Positions 1-7,996 of a stretch of DNA of 64,000 bases are shown here, in pieces (position 1 is the first letter of the stretch; every line of letters starts with the position of its first letter). The stretch comes from Agrilactobacillus yilanensis (GTDB taxonomy: Bacteria; Bacillota; Bacilli; Lactobacillales; Lactobacillaceae). Location of the stretch: positions 248,001 through 312,000 of the forward strand of contig NZ_RHOY01000002.1 of the NCBI RefSeq assembly GCF_003946725.1, given 5' to 3'. A program made the translations under genes and the position numbers. The notes beneath the pieces were generated by a model. That model made no database searches and was not told where the DNA came from. It was given only the letters and a program-made list of their open reading frames with translations.

Positions 1-630
1 AGAAATAATAACGAATGGGCCAGGTTCAATTGTCAATGGCACTTCTGTTGGCACTGGGTTACCATAAGATTCGGTATTTGCTTGATCCAAAAGTTTCATT
101 GTATCAAAGTTAACACTGCCGGTTTCCATAACCAATGGCAATAAGTCGTCCATTGTGGCATTGTCATCACCCAATGTCCGCAATGCTTTTAGGAAGAAAG
201 CATTGATCTTGTCATCTGTATAGCCTAAAGCTGCAGCGTGATGGGCATAAGCTGCCATCCCTTTCATGCCTAATAATGTTAACGCTTTTAAGGAACGGAT
301 ATCATCGTCTGCTTCCCAGATATTATCCATGTCGTAAACAGCAACATCTTTAGCAGCAGCTTGTACATCATTAATTGTGCTTTGAATGGCAGGATCGTCA
401 AAACTAACATTGGTTACGGTTGTAAAGAGGCCATCTAATACTAGTTGGGCCAGTGTACCGTTTACATTGCCTTCAGGGACAATTTTAGCTAAACCAATTA
501 AAGAACCAATTAATTCATCTTGTAAGTTGGCAGTATCGACTTTCTTACCACAGACACCACCAGTTGTGCAGGCTTCACCGTTTCGAGTTTGTTCACATTG
601 GAAACAAAACATTTCATTTTTATCTGTCAA
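1..630 (-). CDS. hcp: Hybrid cluster protein (hydroxylamine reductase / NO-detoxifying Hcp), 5' part only
   Basis: The minus strand encodes 210 residues that run off the left edge of the window, so the C-terminal part is missing. Near the N-terminus the protein has FCFQCEQT followed by EACTTGGVCGK, a C-x2-C-x8-C-x5-C spacing that matches the N-terminal [4Fe-4S] cysteine set of anaerobe-type Hcp proteins. Hcp is a cytoplasmic Fe-S enzyme that reduces hydroxylamine in vitro and acts on nitric oxide in vivo. The TTG at 628-630 is the likely start because AGGAAGG at 640-646 lies 9 nt upstream; an ATG at 637-639 touches that site and the ATG at 610-612 is too far from it. It diverges from a Crp/Fnr regulator 98 bp away, a common arrangement for hcp. 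The family call is secure; the hcp subclass is not. Confidence 0.9.
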   Translation of the reverse strand, partial: MTDKNEMFCFQCEQTRNGEACTTGGVCGKKVDTANLQDELIGSLIGLAKIVPEGNVNGTLAQLVLDGLFTTVTNVSFDDPAIQSTINDVQAAAKDVAVYDMDNIWEADDDIRSLKALTLLGMKGMAAYAHHAAALGYTDDKINAFFLKALRTLGDDNATMDDLLPLVMETGSVNFDTMKLLDQANTESYGNPVPTEVPLTIEPGPFVIIS

Positions 631-666
631 ATTTATCATCCTTCCTAGTAAGGGTTTGTCTTCTGT

Positions 667-678
667 TTATAAGAATAA
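667..678. promoter_or_regulatory. Possible Crp/Fnr half-site palindrome between hcp and its regulator
   Basis: TTAT-AAGA-ATAA is an inverted repeat with a 4-nt spacer, centred in the 98-bp divergent gap. The geometry suits a Crp/Fnr dimer, but the site is AT-only and does not match the FNR or HcpR consensus, so it may be chance. Confidence 0.2.
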
Positions 679-728
679 CGCGCTTTCATTATGATATCGG
701 TTGGTTTTACAACGGAAAGGAAAATTTT

Positions 729-1382
729 ATGGAAAAATTTTATCCAGTACTTTTAAAATCAAATCTTTTTAAACATATTTCATTGGCGGATATGCCAATG
801 CTTTTAGATAAAGTAGAACCTAGTATCCGCTATTTTTCAGCGGGTAATCGAATTTGGCAGGCCGGCGATTCTGCTAAAGAATTCGGCCTAGTTTGTGCCG
901 GAAAAGTACAAATTGTTAAAGAAAATCAGCGGGGTAATCGGATGATTCTAGCGCTGATTGAACCGGCGGGTATTTTCGGCGAAGCTTATGCTTACGCGGC
1001 AGCTGGAACGTTGCCGGTTTCAGTAGATGTTGTTGAAGATGCGACGGTTTTATTTTTTAGACCCGTCAAATTAATTGCGCAAGCCCATCTGCCCCAAGGC
1101 CCACAGCTGATTCAAAATATGATGCAGATTCTAGCAACCAAAAGTCTCATGCTGAATCAAAAAATTGAAGTTTTATCCCAACGTAAAATTACCGATAAAG
1201 TATTGACATTTTTACAGCTGGAACAAGCTAAGCAGCACCGAAATCATTTGGTCATTCCGTATAACCGCCAAGAAATGGCCGATTTTTTAGGTGTTGAGCG
1301 CTCTGCTTTATCAACTGCTTTAGGAGAAATGAAAAAAGAACGGCTGTTGGATTACCATAAAAATGAATTCACACTATTCTAA
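729..1382 (+). CDS. Crp/Fnr-family transcriptional regulator, probably of hcp
   Basis: A 217-residue protein with an N-terminal cyclic-nucleotide-binding-like beta-roll (about residues 15-130), a dimerisation helix and a C-terminal winged helix (QEMADFLGVERSALSTALGE, about 170-190). There is no N-terminal cysteine cluster of the FNR type, so a [4Fe-4S] oxygen sensor is unlikely; a haem- or small-ligand-sensing mode is possible. The frame is open further upstream, but the ATG at 729 has GGAAAGG at 714-720 with 8-nt spacing and the protein then has the usual family length. Divergence from hcp suggests it activates hcp under nitrosative stress or anoxia, as HcpR-like proteins do in other Firmicutes. 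That role is inference. Confidence 0.88.
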   Translation: MEKFYPVLLKSNLFKHISLADMPMLLDKVEPSIRYFSAGNRIWQAGDSAKEFGLVCAGKVQIVKENQRGNRMILALIEPAGIFGEAYAYAAAGTLPVSVDVVEDATVLFFRPVKLIAQAHLPQGPQLIQNMMQILATKSLMLNQKIEVLSQRKITDKVLTFLQLEQAKQHRNHLVIPYNRQEMADFLGVERSALSTALGEMKKERLLDYHKNEFTLF

Positions 1383-1395
1383 GTATTTGGGACCC

Positions 1396-1435
1396 AATCA
1401 AAAAAGCCTTGCTTTAAAGCAGGGCTTTTTTGATT
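1396..1435. terminator. Bidirectional rho-independent terminator
   Basis: AAAAAGCCTTGC and GCAGGGCTTTTT form a stem around TTTAAA, with A-runs and T-runs on both sides. It lies between the converging Crp/Fnr gene and the LacI gene and overlaps the LacI stop codon. Confidence 0.9.
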
Positions 1436-2411
1436 AGCCAGTGGTTCCAGGCCAGAGTTCAACGGGTAAAATATATTCCTTTTCAGTATCTTCATGGGCC
1501 AGACGCTGTTTTAAAACGTTGATCGCTGTTGTTGAAATCGCTTCAATTGGCTGAATAATCGTCGTCAGTGACGGGATTAAGTCACGAATCAATTTTGTGC
1601 CATCATAGCCGACCAATAGCAGATCATCGGGAATATGGCGACCAAATTCGGCAGCGACTTGCATAATTAAGGCCGCGTCAGTGTCATTTGCTGCAAAAAT
1701 ACCATCGACATCGGGATGTTCTTCAAGTAATTTTTGAAAAACAACTTTTTTGGCTTCCGAGCTAATATTAAAGTCTACGGTATAAGTCAGCGGTGTTAGG
1801 TTATGGGCCATCATCGTTTCTTCATAAGCTACTCGCCGCCGCTGGGAAGGCGTTTCCAATGTCAGAGGACCGTTGGTATGGATAATTTTTTCGGCACCGC
1901 GATCAATTAAGTGGGTCGTGGCCAAAACGCCACCGTGATAATTATCAGAAGCAATAATTGGAATATCTTCATTCATGATCCGGTCAATAGCCACCACTGG
2001 TAAATCTTGATAGTCATATTGTTTGATCCCTTGATTATGGGTCCCAACAATTAAACCATCTACTTGTTTACTCAGTAATTGATTTAAATAGGCCGTTTCT
2101 TTTTTAGGGTCATTCATCGAATTGCCAATCAAAACTTTAAACCCTTGCTGGTACAAAAGGCGCTCTAAAGTATCTGTCAATTCCCCAAAGAAAGGATTTG
2201 CAACAGTTGGTAGTAAAATACCAATTAAATTAGTCTGGTTTTTGTAAAGCTGACGGGCTACTGCATTAGGGTGGTAATTTAGTTCTTTCATCGCCGCATA
2301 AACTTTATCAATCGTTTTTTGACTTAAATAGCCCCGATTATTCAAGACCCGGGAAACCGTGGTTTTGGAAACATTAGCGCGTTTAGCGACATCTTCAAGT
2401 TTAGGCGTCAT
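1434..2411 (-). CDS. scrR: LacI-family repressor, ScrR-like (sucrose regulon)
   Basis: A 325-residue LacI/GalR protein. It has an N-terminal helix-turn-helix (LEDVAKRANVSKTTVSRVLN), a hinge helix region and a periplasmic-binding-protein-like effector domain with IGILLPTVANPFFGEL, QVDGLIVGTHNQGI and LLLVGYDGTKLI. These strings and the end LPVELWPG resemble lactic acid bacterial ScrR proteins. The ATG at 2411 has an AAAGGG site 11 nt upstream. It is the only LacI regulator in the window. Palindromic operators of the LacI type with a central CG lie upstream of the sucrose symporter and invertase genes 5-7 kb away, so it is the best candidate for their repressor. No matching operator was seen at its own promoter. 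Confidence 0.85.
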   Translation of the reverse strand: MTPKLEDVAKRANVSKTTVSRVLNNRGYLSQKTIDKVYAAMKELNYHPNAVARQLYKNQTNLIGILLPTVANPFFGELTDTLERLLYQQGFKVLIGNSMNDPKKETAYLNQLLSKQVDGLIVGTHNQGIKQYDYQDLPVVAIDRIMNEDIPIIASDNYHGGVLATTHLIDRGAEKIIHTNGPLTLETPSQRRRVAYEETMMAHNLTPLTYTVDFNISSEAKKVVFQKLLEEHPDVDGIFAANDTDAALIMQVAAEFGRHIPDDLLLVGYDGTKLIRDLIPSLTTIIQPIEAISTTAINVLKQRLAHEDTEKEYILPVELWPGTTG

Positions 2412-2707
2412 AGTTTATAAAACCCTTTCGTTAAGTTTAATTAAATAAATTATACCTCAGGACAAAAAAGTGTGCCAAAGGATTGTTTATTTTCAAAAAT
2501 ATAGATAAATAATTTTATTTTTGATAATAAATAAATTTTAGGTTACCTAAAATAAATATTGATTATTGCAATTAAGTGTTGTAACATAGGGACCGGGAAG
2601 CGCTTGCCCAGAATGAACTACTTTTAATGAATGGTAGGAATAGTTTAAATGTATTTGTGAAAATGTGATCAATTTTCTTGAAGCACGGCTGCGGTTAACT
2701 TTTTTGA
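2412..2707. promoter_or_regulatory. Divergent LacI/dtpT intergenic region with a cre-like palindrome
   Basis: This AT-rich stretch separates the LacI gene from dtpT. The near-palindrome GGGAAGCGCTTGCCC (2595-2609) fits the core of a catabolite-responsive element (CcpA site) but misses both outer bases. No convincing -35/-10 pair or ribosome site for dtpT could be assigned, and nothing else recognisable was seen. Confidence 0.35.
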
Positions 2708-2754
2708 ATGCAAAGCTATGAAGCTATTTCTACCGGAATGGGGTCTTTACAATC

Positions 2755-2761
2755 AAAAAAG
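2755..2761 (+). other. A AAA AAG slippery heptamer at the dtpT N-terminus
   Basis: ATGs at 2708 and 2738 share a frame that reads TCA AAA AAG and stops at a TAG five codons later. A -1 slip on A AAA AAG leads directly into KKEKQFLGQPWG and on into DtpT. The heptamer sits in the correct phase for -1 ribosomal frameshifting. An indel in the A6 run, natural or from sequencing, gives the same picture. Confidence 0.5.
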
Positions 2762-2814
2762 AAAAGCAATTTTTAGGACAACCTTGGGGCCTATCAACGC
2801 TGTTCTTCACCGAA

Positions 2815-4218
2815 ATGTGGGAGCGGTTCAGTTATCATGGCATGCGGGCAATTTTACTGTTTTATATGTTTTACAAAGTAACCGAAGGCGGGTTGGGAAT
2901 TGACAAAGCAACCGCTTCTTCGGTGATGGCGATTTACGGTTCTTTAGTTTATTTAGCAGCGGTTCTTGGCGGCTGGGTTGGTGATCGAATTTTAGGTAGT
3001 TTTAAAACTGTCCTAAGTGGTGGTATCCTAATTATGCTAGGGCATATCGTATTAACTTTCCCTAGTGGGGTACCAGCGTTATTCGTATCGATTGCCTTAA
3101 TTGTCGTTGGGACTGGGTTTTTAAAGCCAAATATTTCCAATATGGTCGGCTTGTTGTATAGCGAAGAAGATAAGCGCCGGGATGTTGGTTTTACGATTTT
3201 TGTGTTCGGTATTAATTTTGGTTCCTTTATCGCACCGATTATTGTCGGTAGTTTAGGTCAAGGGTATAGTTTCCATTTAGGTTTCTCTTTGGCGGCTATT
3301 GGGATGTTCTTTGGTTTGATTCAGTATTACCGAGGCCGTAATCATTTGAGTGAAGCGGCCAAACATCCCAGCAATCCAATTTCGGAATCAGAACGCCGAA
3401 AGATTTTACGAATGTTACTGATTGGCTTAATTATTTTGGGCGCTGTCTTATTGGGACTGCATTTTGCAGGCCGCTTAGATATTCATGCCATTATTTTATT
3501 AATTACGATTATTGCCGTAGCATTACCGTTTTATTATTTCACGGTGATGCTGACGAGTAAAAAAGTAACTAAAAAGGAACGGAAGCATGTTTTAGCGTAT
3601 ATTCCATTATTTCTTGCAATTGTCATTTTCTGGGGCATTCAAGAATCTGGTTCCGTCGTTTTAACTTTATTTGCAGAAGATCGGACAATCCTGCACATTG
3701 GTGCAATGCAAGTCCATTCTTCCAACTTCCAAGCGTTAAATCCTTTCTTTATCACCGTTTTGATGCCTGGATTTACTTGGTTGATTCAACATTGGAAACG
3801 CCAGCCATCTTCAGCAGGTAAGTTTGCAGTAGGCTTAATTGTAGCCGGCTGTTCTTATTTATTGATGACTTTACCAGGCTTATTACACGGCACTGCTGGT
3901 CGAGTTAGTCCATTTTGGCTGATCGGTTCTGCTTTAATTGTAGAAATCGCCGAGTGTTTTATTTCACCAATCGGTCTCTCCACCACGACTAAGTTAGCGC
4001 CAGAAGCTTATCGATCACAAATGATGAGTATGTGGTTTTTAGCAGATGCGGTGGGACAGGCATTTAATTCACAACTTGTTAAATATTACACGCCAGCTAC
4101 CGAAGTTCGTTACTTCTTTAGCATTGGTTTAGTCAGTGTTGTAGCTGGATTTATTCTTGTTTTATTTGTACCAAAAATAAAACGATTAATGGCCGATATT
4201 ACCGATATTTCGGCTTAA
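2815..4218 (+). CDS. dtpT: Proton-dependent di-/tripeptide symporter DtpT (POT family), N-terminus in question
   Basis: A POT/PTR-family membrane protein that couples uptake of di- and tripeptides to protons. From the ATG at 2815 it has 467 residues, with the family signature GGWVGDRILGSFKTVLSGG and about 13-14 hydrophobic segments. The reading frame stays open upstream to 2722 and encodes FLGQPWGLSTLFFTEMWERF, which is typical DtpT N-terminus. This region contains the first Glu of the conserved ExxER proton-coupling motif at codon 2812, just before the annotated ATG. No ATG, GTG or TTG occurs in frame between 2722 and 2815, and 2815 has no ribosome site. The true start is therefore probably ATG 2738 or 2708, joined by a -1 shift at 2755-2761, or the gene is a frameshift mutant. 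Apart from this the coding sequence is intact. Confidence 0.85.
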   Translation: MWERFSYHGMRAILLFYMFYKVTEGGLGIDKATASSVMAIYGSLVYLAAVLGGWVGDRILGSFKTVLSGGILIMLGHIVLTFPSGVPALFVSIALIVVGTGFLKPNISNMVGLLYSEEDKRRDVGFTIFVFGINFGSFIAPIIVGSLGQGYSFHLGFSLAAIGMFFGLIQYYRGRNHLSEAAKHPSNPISESERRKILRMLLIGLIILGAVLLGLHFAGRLDIHAIILLITIIAVALPFYYFTVMLTSKKVTKKERKHVLAYIPLFLAIVIFWGIQESGSVVLTLFAEDRTILHIGAMQVHSSNFQALNPFFITVLMPGFTWLIQHWKRQPSSAGKFAVGLIVAGCSYLLMTLPGLLHGTAGRVSPFWLIGSALIVEIAECFISPIGLSTTTKLAPEAYRSQMMSMWFLADAVGQAFNSQLVKYYTPATEVRYFFSIGLVSVVAGFILVLFVPKIKRLMADITDISA

Positions 4219-4260
4219 CGTAGTTTAAACATAAGGATTTATAAATTTGGTAATAAAGAG

Positions 4261-4299
4261 GCTGGAATTCAAAAAAAGTATTTTGTTTCAGCTTTTTTT
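4261..4299 (+). terminator. Rho-independent terminator after dtpT
   Basis: An imperfect hairpin (GCTGGAA paired with TTTCAGC plus an A/T-rich inner stem) is followed by seven Ts, 40 bp after the dtpT stop codon. Confidence 0.65.
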
Positions 4300-4333
4300 A
4301 CATATAATTTGATAAGAAAGAGTGAGGCATCTT

Positions 4334-5491
4334 ATGGATGAAGTAACACAGTTAACCAGTCAATTGGTAAAAATTGATAGTTCGGACCCTGGCGCTTATG
4401 AGGGTGAAATTGCGGATTTTATCAGTCATTGGTTACAAGACAACGCACCGGCAGCGATGGTAGAGAAGCAAGAAGTTTTACCAAATCGTTACAACGTTCG
4501 GGCGGTTTTAAAGGGTGAAACACCGCATCCCGCTTTAGTTTATATTTGTCACATGGATACAGTTGTCTTAGGCGATGACTGGCAAAGAAGTACCCCATTA
4601 GCCGGTGAAATTATTGGTCAACGGTTATATGGCCGAGGCGCTTGTGATATGAAAAGTGGGTTAGCCTGTGCCATGAGTGCATTTGCGGCTATGGCGCAGC
4701 GTGTTGCTGCTGGTGAAACGTTAAAGCATGATTTTGTTTTAATTACTTCAGCGGATGAAGAAGATTACATGCGCGGTGTGGAAAAAGCGATTGATGCCCA
4801 ATGGGTGAATGCACAAGATCTAGTATTAGATGGCGAGCCGACAAATGGCGAAATTCGAGTCGCCCATAAAGGTCGGACTTGGATCACACTGGACGTTCAA
4901 GGGGTAACGGCCCACGCAAGCACGCCAGAAAAAGGGATTGATGCCATTGCGGCCATCGCCCAGCTCATTACCAAAACAAAAGCGGCCATCCAAAAATTTC
5001 CAGCCCATCCAAAATTAGGTAAATCTACAATTACATTTGGGATGATTCAAGGCGGTTATCGGCCCTACGTCGTACCTGACAAAGCCAAAGTTTGGATTGA
5101 CATGCGTCTAGTGCCACCATTAAATACGGCTGAAGTACTGGATATTTTTAAAACGATCATTGCGCAAACTAAAACAGATTTTCCAGGATTAAAAGTGGAC
5201 ATGGTTATTGACGGCGATCGGCCACCAATTGAAGAAGATCCTAACAGTCCATTATTAGCAGCGATAACTGAAACGGTTGCGGAAGTAACCGGCAAACCCG
5301 CAGTTGTTGGCGTATTCACCGGCTATACCGATACTGCTGTAATCGCTGGAAAATTACACAATCCTAATTGCATGTCATATGGTCCTGGAGATTTGGAATT
5401 AGCACACAAACCCGACGAATACGTGAACCTTGAAGATATTACGCGCTGCCATCATGTAATGGTACAGCTGGCAGAAAAAGTATTGCTCTAG
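4334..5491 (+). CDS. M20 family metallopeptidase (ArgE/DapE-like deacylase or peptidase)
   Basis: A 385-residue cytoplasmic metallohydrolase. Metal-binding motifs of the M20 family are visible: YICHMDTVV (His/Asp), LYGRGACDMKSG (bridging Asp), TSADEEDYMRG (catalytic Glu-Glu) and LDGEPTN. The dimerisation domain begins near VAHKGRTWITLDVQGVTAHA. The family removes acyl or peptidyl groups from amino acids in a two-metal site; the substrate cannot be told from sequence (N-acetylornithine, succinyl-DAP and short peptides are all possible). The ATG at 4334 is preferred over the GTG at 4322, because the GTG lies inside the GTGAGG ribosome site. It is a single-gene unit flanked by terminators. Confidence 0.85.
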   Translation: MDEVTQLTSQLVKIDSSDPGAYEGEIADFISHWLQDNAPAAMVEKQEVLPNRYNVRAVLKGETPHPALVYICHMDTVVLGDDWQRSTPLAGEIIGQRLYGRGACDMKSGLACAMSAFAAMAQRVAAGETLKHDFVLITSADEEDYMRGVEKAIDAQWVNAQDLVLDGEPTNGEIRVAHKGRTWITLDVQGVTAHASTPEKGIDAIAAIAQLITKTKAAIQKFPAHPKLGKSTITFGMIQGGYRPYVVPDKAKVWIDMRLVPPLNTAEVLDIFKTIIAQTKTDFPGLKVDMVIDGDRPPIEEDPNSPLLAAITETVAEVTGKPAVVGVFTGYTDTAVIAGKLHNPNCMSYGPGDLELAHKPDEYVNLEDITRCHHVMVQLAEKVLL

Positions 5492-5544
5492 AAAAGTACA
5501 CGAATTAAAATGAAAAGCCGTTTTACTTATCGCTTAAAATCATC

Positions 5545-5583
5545 AAAAAAGTCAGATCAATTAATTTTTGATCTGACTTTTTT
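5545..5583. terminator. Bidirectional rho-independent terminator
   Basis: AAAAAAGTCAGATCAA and TTGATCTGACTTTTTT form a 16-bp stem with a 7-nt loop between the converging M20 and fructokinase genes. Confidence 0.92.
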
Positions 5584-5600
5584 GTTTTGTCGTTACCAGG

Positions 5601-6470
5601 TTATTTCAAAGCTTTTAAACCTAAAGCAAAATTGCCTAAAGTTGCAGAACCGTTGTTTTGAATCACCGGCATGGTAATGTACTCGGTTAATGGCGGTACA
5701 GTCACGTAGTCATTGAGCAGTTTTTTAAAAGCTTGGCGTACTTTAACCAGCAGCGGTTCACTAATGACACCACCACCGAAAACAATTTTATCCGGCCGAA
5801 TTATGAGTGTACTTTGCACAGCCGCTTGGGCTAAATAGTAAGCCAAAATATCCCAAACAGGATGTTCTAAAGGAACAGTAGCACCTTTAACACCTAAGCG
5901 GGCTTCAAAGGTTGGCCCAGCAACGAGACCTTCTAAACAATCGCCATGAAAAGGACAGATACCTTGAAAATCTAAATCATCCGGATGCCGTTTTAAGAGG
6001 ACATGACCCATTTCGGGATGACCAACACCGCCAAGGAATTCACCATTAATGACAGCACCACCACCGACACCGGTTCCAATTGTGTAATAAACAAGACTGT
6101 TAATTTGGGCGTTCGTTAAGGTAGACATGACATATTCGCCATAAGCGGACCCGTTCACATCGGTGGTCCAAGTAATAGGCCCATCAAAGTTTTGCTGCAA
6201 TGCGCCGACAAAATCAGTATTTTGCCAGCCGGGTTTAGGCGTATTAGTGATATAGCCATAATTTTTAGCACTTTTGCGTACTTCAATTGGGCCAAAAGAA
6301 GCGACACCTAGAGCGTCTAATGAAAACTGTTTAAAGTAAGCGATCGTAGCGGCTAAAGTAGCTTCGGGTGTGGTCGTTGGTATTTTAATTTGATCTTGGA
6401 CACGATAATTTTCATCACCAACAGCACAAACGAATTTTGTACCGCCAGCTTCAATACTGCCAATGCGCAT
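5601..6470 (-). CDS. scrK: ROK-family fructokinase
   Basis: A 289-residue cytoplasmic sugar kinase. It has the ATP-binding phosphate-1 motif near the N-terminus (GSIEAGGTKFVCAVG), the sugar site GHPEMGHV and the ROK zinc motif ICPFHGDCLEGL. This is the profile of ScrK/GmuE-like fructokinases, which phosphorylate fructose to fructose-6-phosphate. ATG 6468-6470 is chosen because GGGGGA lies 7 nt upstream; an upstream TTG overlaps that site. It is the last gene of a symporter-invertase-fructokinase operon and starts 19 bp after the invertase stop, so it would handle the free fructose released by the invertase. It ends at a bidirectional terminator. Confidence 0.92.
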   Translation of the reverse strand: MRIGSIEAGGTKFVCAVGDENYRVQDQIKIPTTTPEATLAATIAYFKQFSLDALGVASFGPIEVRKSAKNYGYITNTPKPGWQNTDFVGALQQNFDGPITWTTDVNGSAYGEYVMSTLTNAQINSLVYYTIGTGVGGGAVINGEFLGGVGHPEMGHVLLKRHPDDLDFQGICPFHGDCLEGLVAGPTFEARLGVKGATVPLEHPVWDILAYYLAQAAVQSTLIIRPDKIVFGGGVISEPLLVKVRQAFKKLLNDYVTVPPLTEYITMPVIQNNGSATLGNFALGLKALK

Positions 6471-6489
6471 GATAGATTCCCCCAATGAT

Positions 6490-7929
6490 TTACGAAAATG
6501 TAATGGTCTGTGCCATTAACTTATATAATACACTATCAAAAGTAGCCGTTTTACTACTCGTTAATGAGATTTTAGGTGCTGTTTCAGTATAAAAACGCTC
6601 TGAAAAGACAACTTCACCTTGATTAAAGAAAAATTCAGCAGAACTAGTATCAATGAATAAACGCAAATGGAGTTGATCATTTTTTTGGAGGGTCGCATAT
6701 CTTGGTGTGGCATGGTTTTTATTAGTGAGCGTAATTTCATTCGTAGCACCTTCAAAATGCAAGTTTAAAACAGACTGGTGCTGCTGGTTTTCAAAAGTTA
6801 AATCAAAATTTTGATCTTGAAAGACAGTTAAATCTAAATCTAATTTCAATTCCGCTTGGGACAGATCGGCACTGAGGGTTGTTGGGGTGGTACTAGTTGT
6901 TAGTTGACCTTCTTGAAGCGTACTTTCGCGTAAATTCACAGCTTCAGCAACAGGTTTCATATATAAGTGATCATCTTTTAAAGTTAATTCTCGAGGTAAT
7001 GTCAAAGCCCCGGCCCAGCCGTCTGCTTGTTCTGGTAAGTTGCTTTCCCACATATCTAACCAACCGAAAACTAAGCGGCGGCCATCAGGGGCTAAAGTGG
7101 TTTGAGTAGCATAAAAATCATGCCCAGCATCCAGTTCTTTAAAATGAGTATGATTAAATTGGTGCGTTTGTGGGGACCATTGCCCTACAAAATAACCAGT
7201 TTGGTAAAGATTTAAATAGTGCTTACCTTGGGCTTGAATACCTTGCGGAGACGTTAACAAAATATCTTGACCGGCTAAGTTAAAGAAATCAGGACATTCC
7301 CACATAAAACCTTCTTGAGTCAAATCCTTAGCCTGTGCCAGAGGGCCTAAATAGGTCCAAGTTTTAAGATCCATGGATTGATACAAAATAACCCGGCCTA
7401 AGCCAGTTTGTGCCTGACTGCCCAGCACCATGTAGTAGGTATCCTTAACTTGCCACACTTTTGGATCCCGGAAATGATGGGTATTATCTGCCGGTGGGGC
7501 TGCGATGATGGGATTGTTAGCATATTTTGTAAAGTGAATACCATCTTCGCTGTAAGCCATATTTTGATTTTGCCAGAAATGATCAGGATCATCTTCTCCA
7601 GGATAATAATGATGCCCGGTATAAATTAAATAAAGTTTGTCATCCTTAACGATAGCGCTGCCGGAAAAACAGCCGTCTTTATCTTCGGGATCTCCTGGCG
7701 TTAACGCAATCGGTAAAGTTTCCCAATGAATTAGATCTTGACTACGGGCATGGCCCCAATGCATTGGACCCCATTGTGCGCCATAAGGATAATGCTGATA
7801 AAAAATATGATAGTAGCCTTTGAAAAAGCAAAAGCCATTAGGATCGTTAATCCAGCCAGCGGGGGCTGCAACGTGATAGCCTAAGCGATAACGGTCGTTG
7901 GTTAATTGAATCGGTGTCAAAGTGTTCAT
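6490..7929 (-). CDS. scrB: GH32 sucrose hydrolase (invertase / sucrose-6-phosphate hydrolase type)
   Basis: A 479-residue intracellular glycosidase with no signal peptide. The five-bladed propeller carries all three GH32 catalytic motifs: WINDPNG (nucleophile Asp), HFRDPKVW (transition-state Asp) and MWECPDFF (acid/base Glu). A C-terminal beta-sandwich follows (about 330-479). The family cleaves sucrose or sucrose-6-phosphate. Because the operon imports sucrose with a proton symporter rather than a PTS, the physiological substrate here is probably unphosphorylated sucrose, as for CscA (inference). GAGGA precedes the ATG. The 67-bp gap to the symporter gene holds a near-match to the operon operator. 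Confidence 0.93.
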   Translation of the reverse strand: MNTLTPIQLTNDRYRLGYHVAAPAGWINDPNGFCFFKGYYHIFYQHYPYGAQWGPMHWGHARSQDLIHWETLPIALTPGDPEDKDGCFSGSAIVKDDKLYLIYTGHHYYPGEDDPDHFWQNQNMAYSEDGIHFTKYANNPIIAAPPADNTHHFRDPKVWQVKDTYYMVLGSQAQTGLGRVILYQSMDLKTWTYLGPLAQAKDLTQEGFMWECPDFFNLAGQDILLTSPQGIQAQGKHYLNLYQTGYFVGQWSPQTHQFNHTHFKELDAGHDFYATQTTLAPDGRRLVFGWLDMWESNLPEQADGWAGALTLPRELTLKDDHLYMKPVAEAVNLRESTLQEGQLTTSTTPTTLSADLSQAELKLDLDLTVFQDQNFDLTFENQQHQSVLNLHFEGATNEITLTNKNHATPRYATLQKNDQLHLRLFIDTSSAEFFFNQGEVVFSERFYTETAPKISLTSSKTATFDSVLYKLMAQTITFS

Positions 7930-7964
7930 ATCTTTAAAATCCTCTTTTCTTTAAGATTAGTTAA

Positions 7965-7980
7965 TGTTAATCGGTTGACA
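7965..7980. promoter_or_regulatory. LacI-type operator upstream of the invertase gene
   Basis: TGTTAATCGGTTGACA matches 14 of 16 bases of the perfect palindrome TGTCAACCGGTTGACA found upstream of the symporter gene. It lies between the symporter stop and the invertase start, so the repressor may also act inside the operon. Confidence 0.6.
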
Positions 7981-7996
7981 TTTTCAGGAAATAAAA

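Noticed and set aside
386-694. 102-codon plus-strand ORF over hcp
   Set aside because: Antisense shadow of hcp; the minus-strand frame has the Fe-S cysteine motif.
2718-2903. 61-codon ORF starting at ATG 2718 before dtpT
   Set aside because: Third frame over the DtpT N-terminus, no ribosome site and no domain; DtpT similarity is in another frame.
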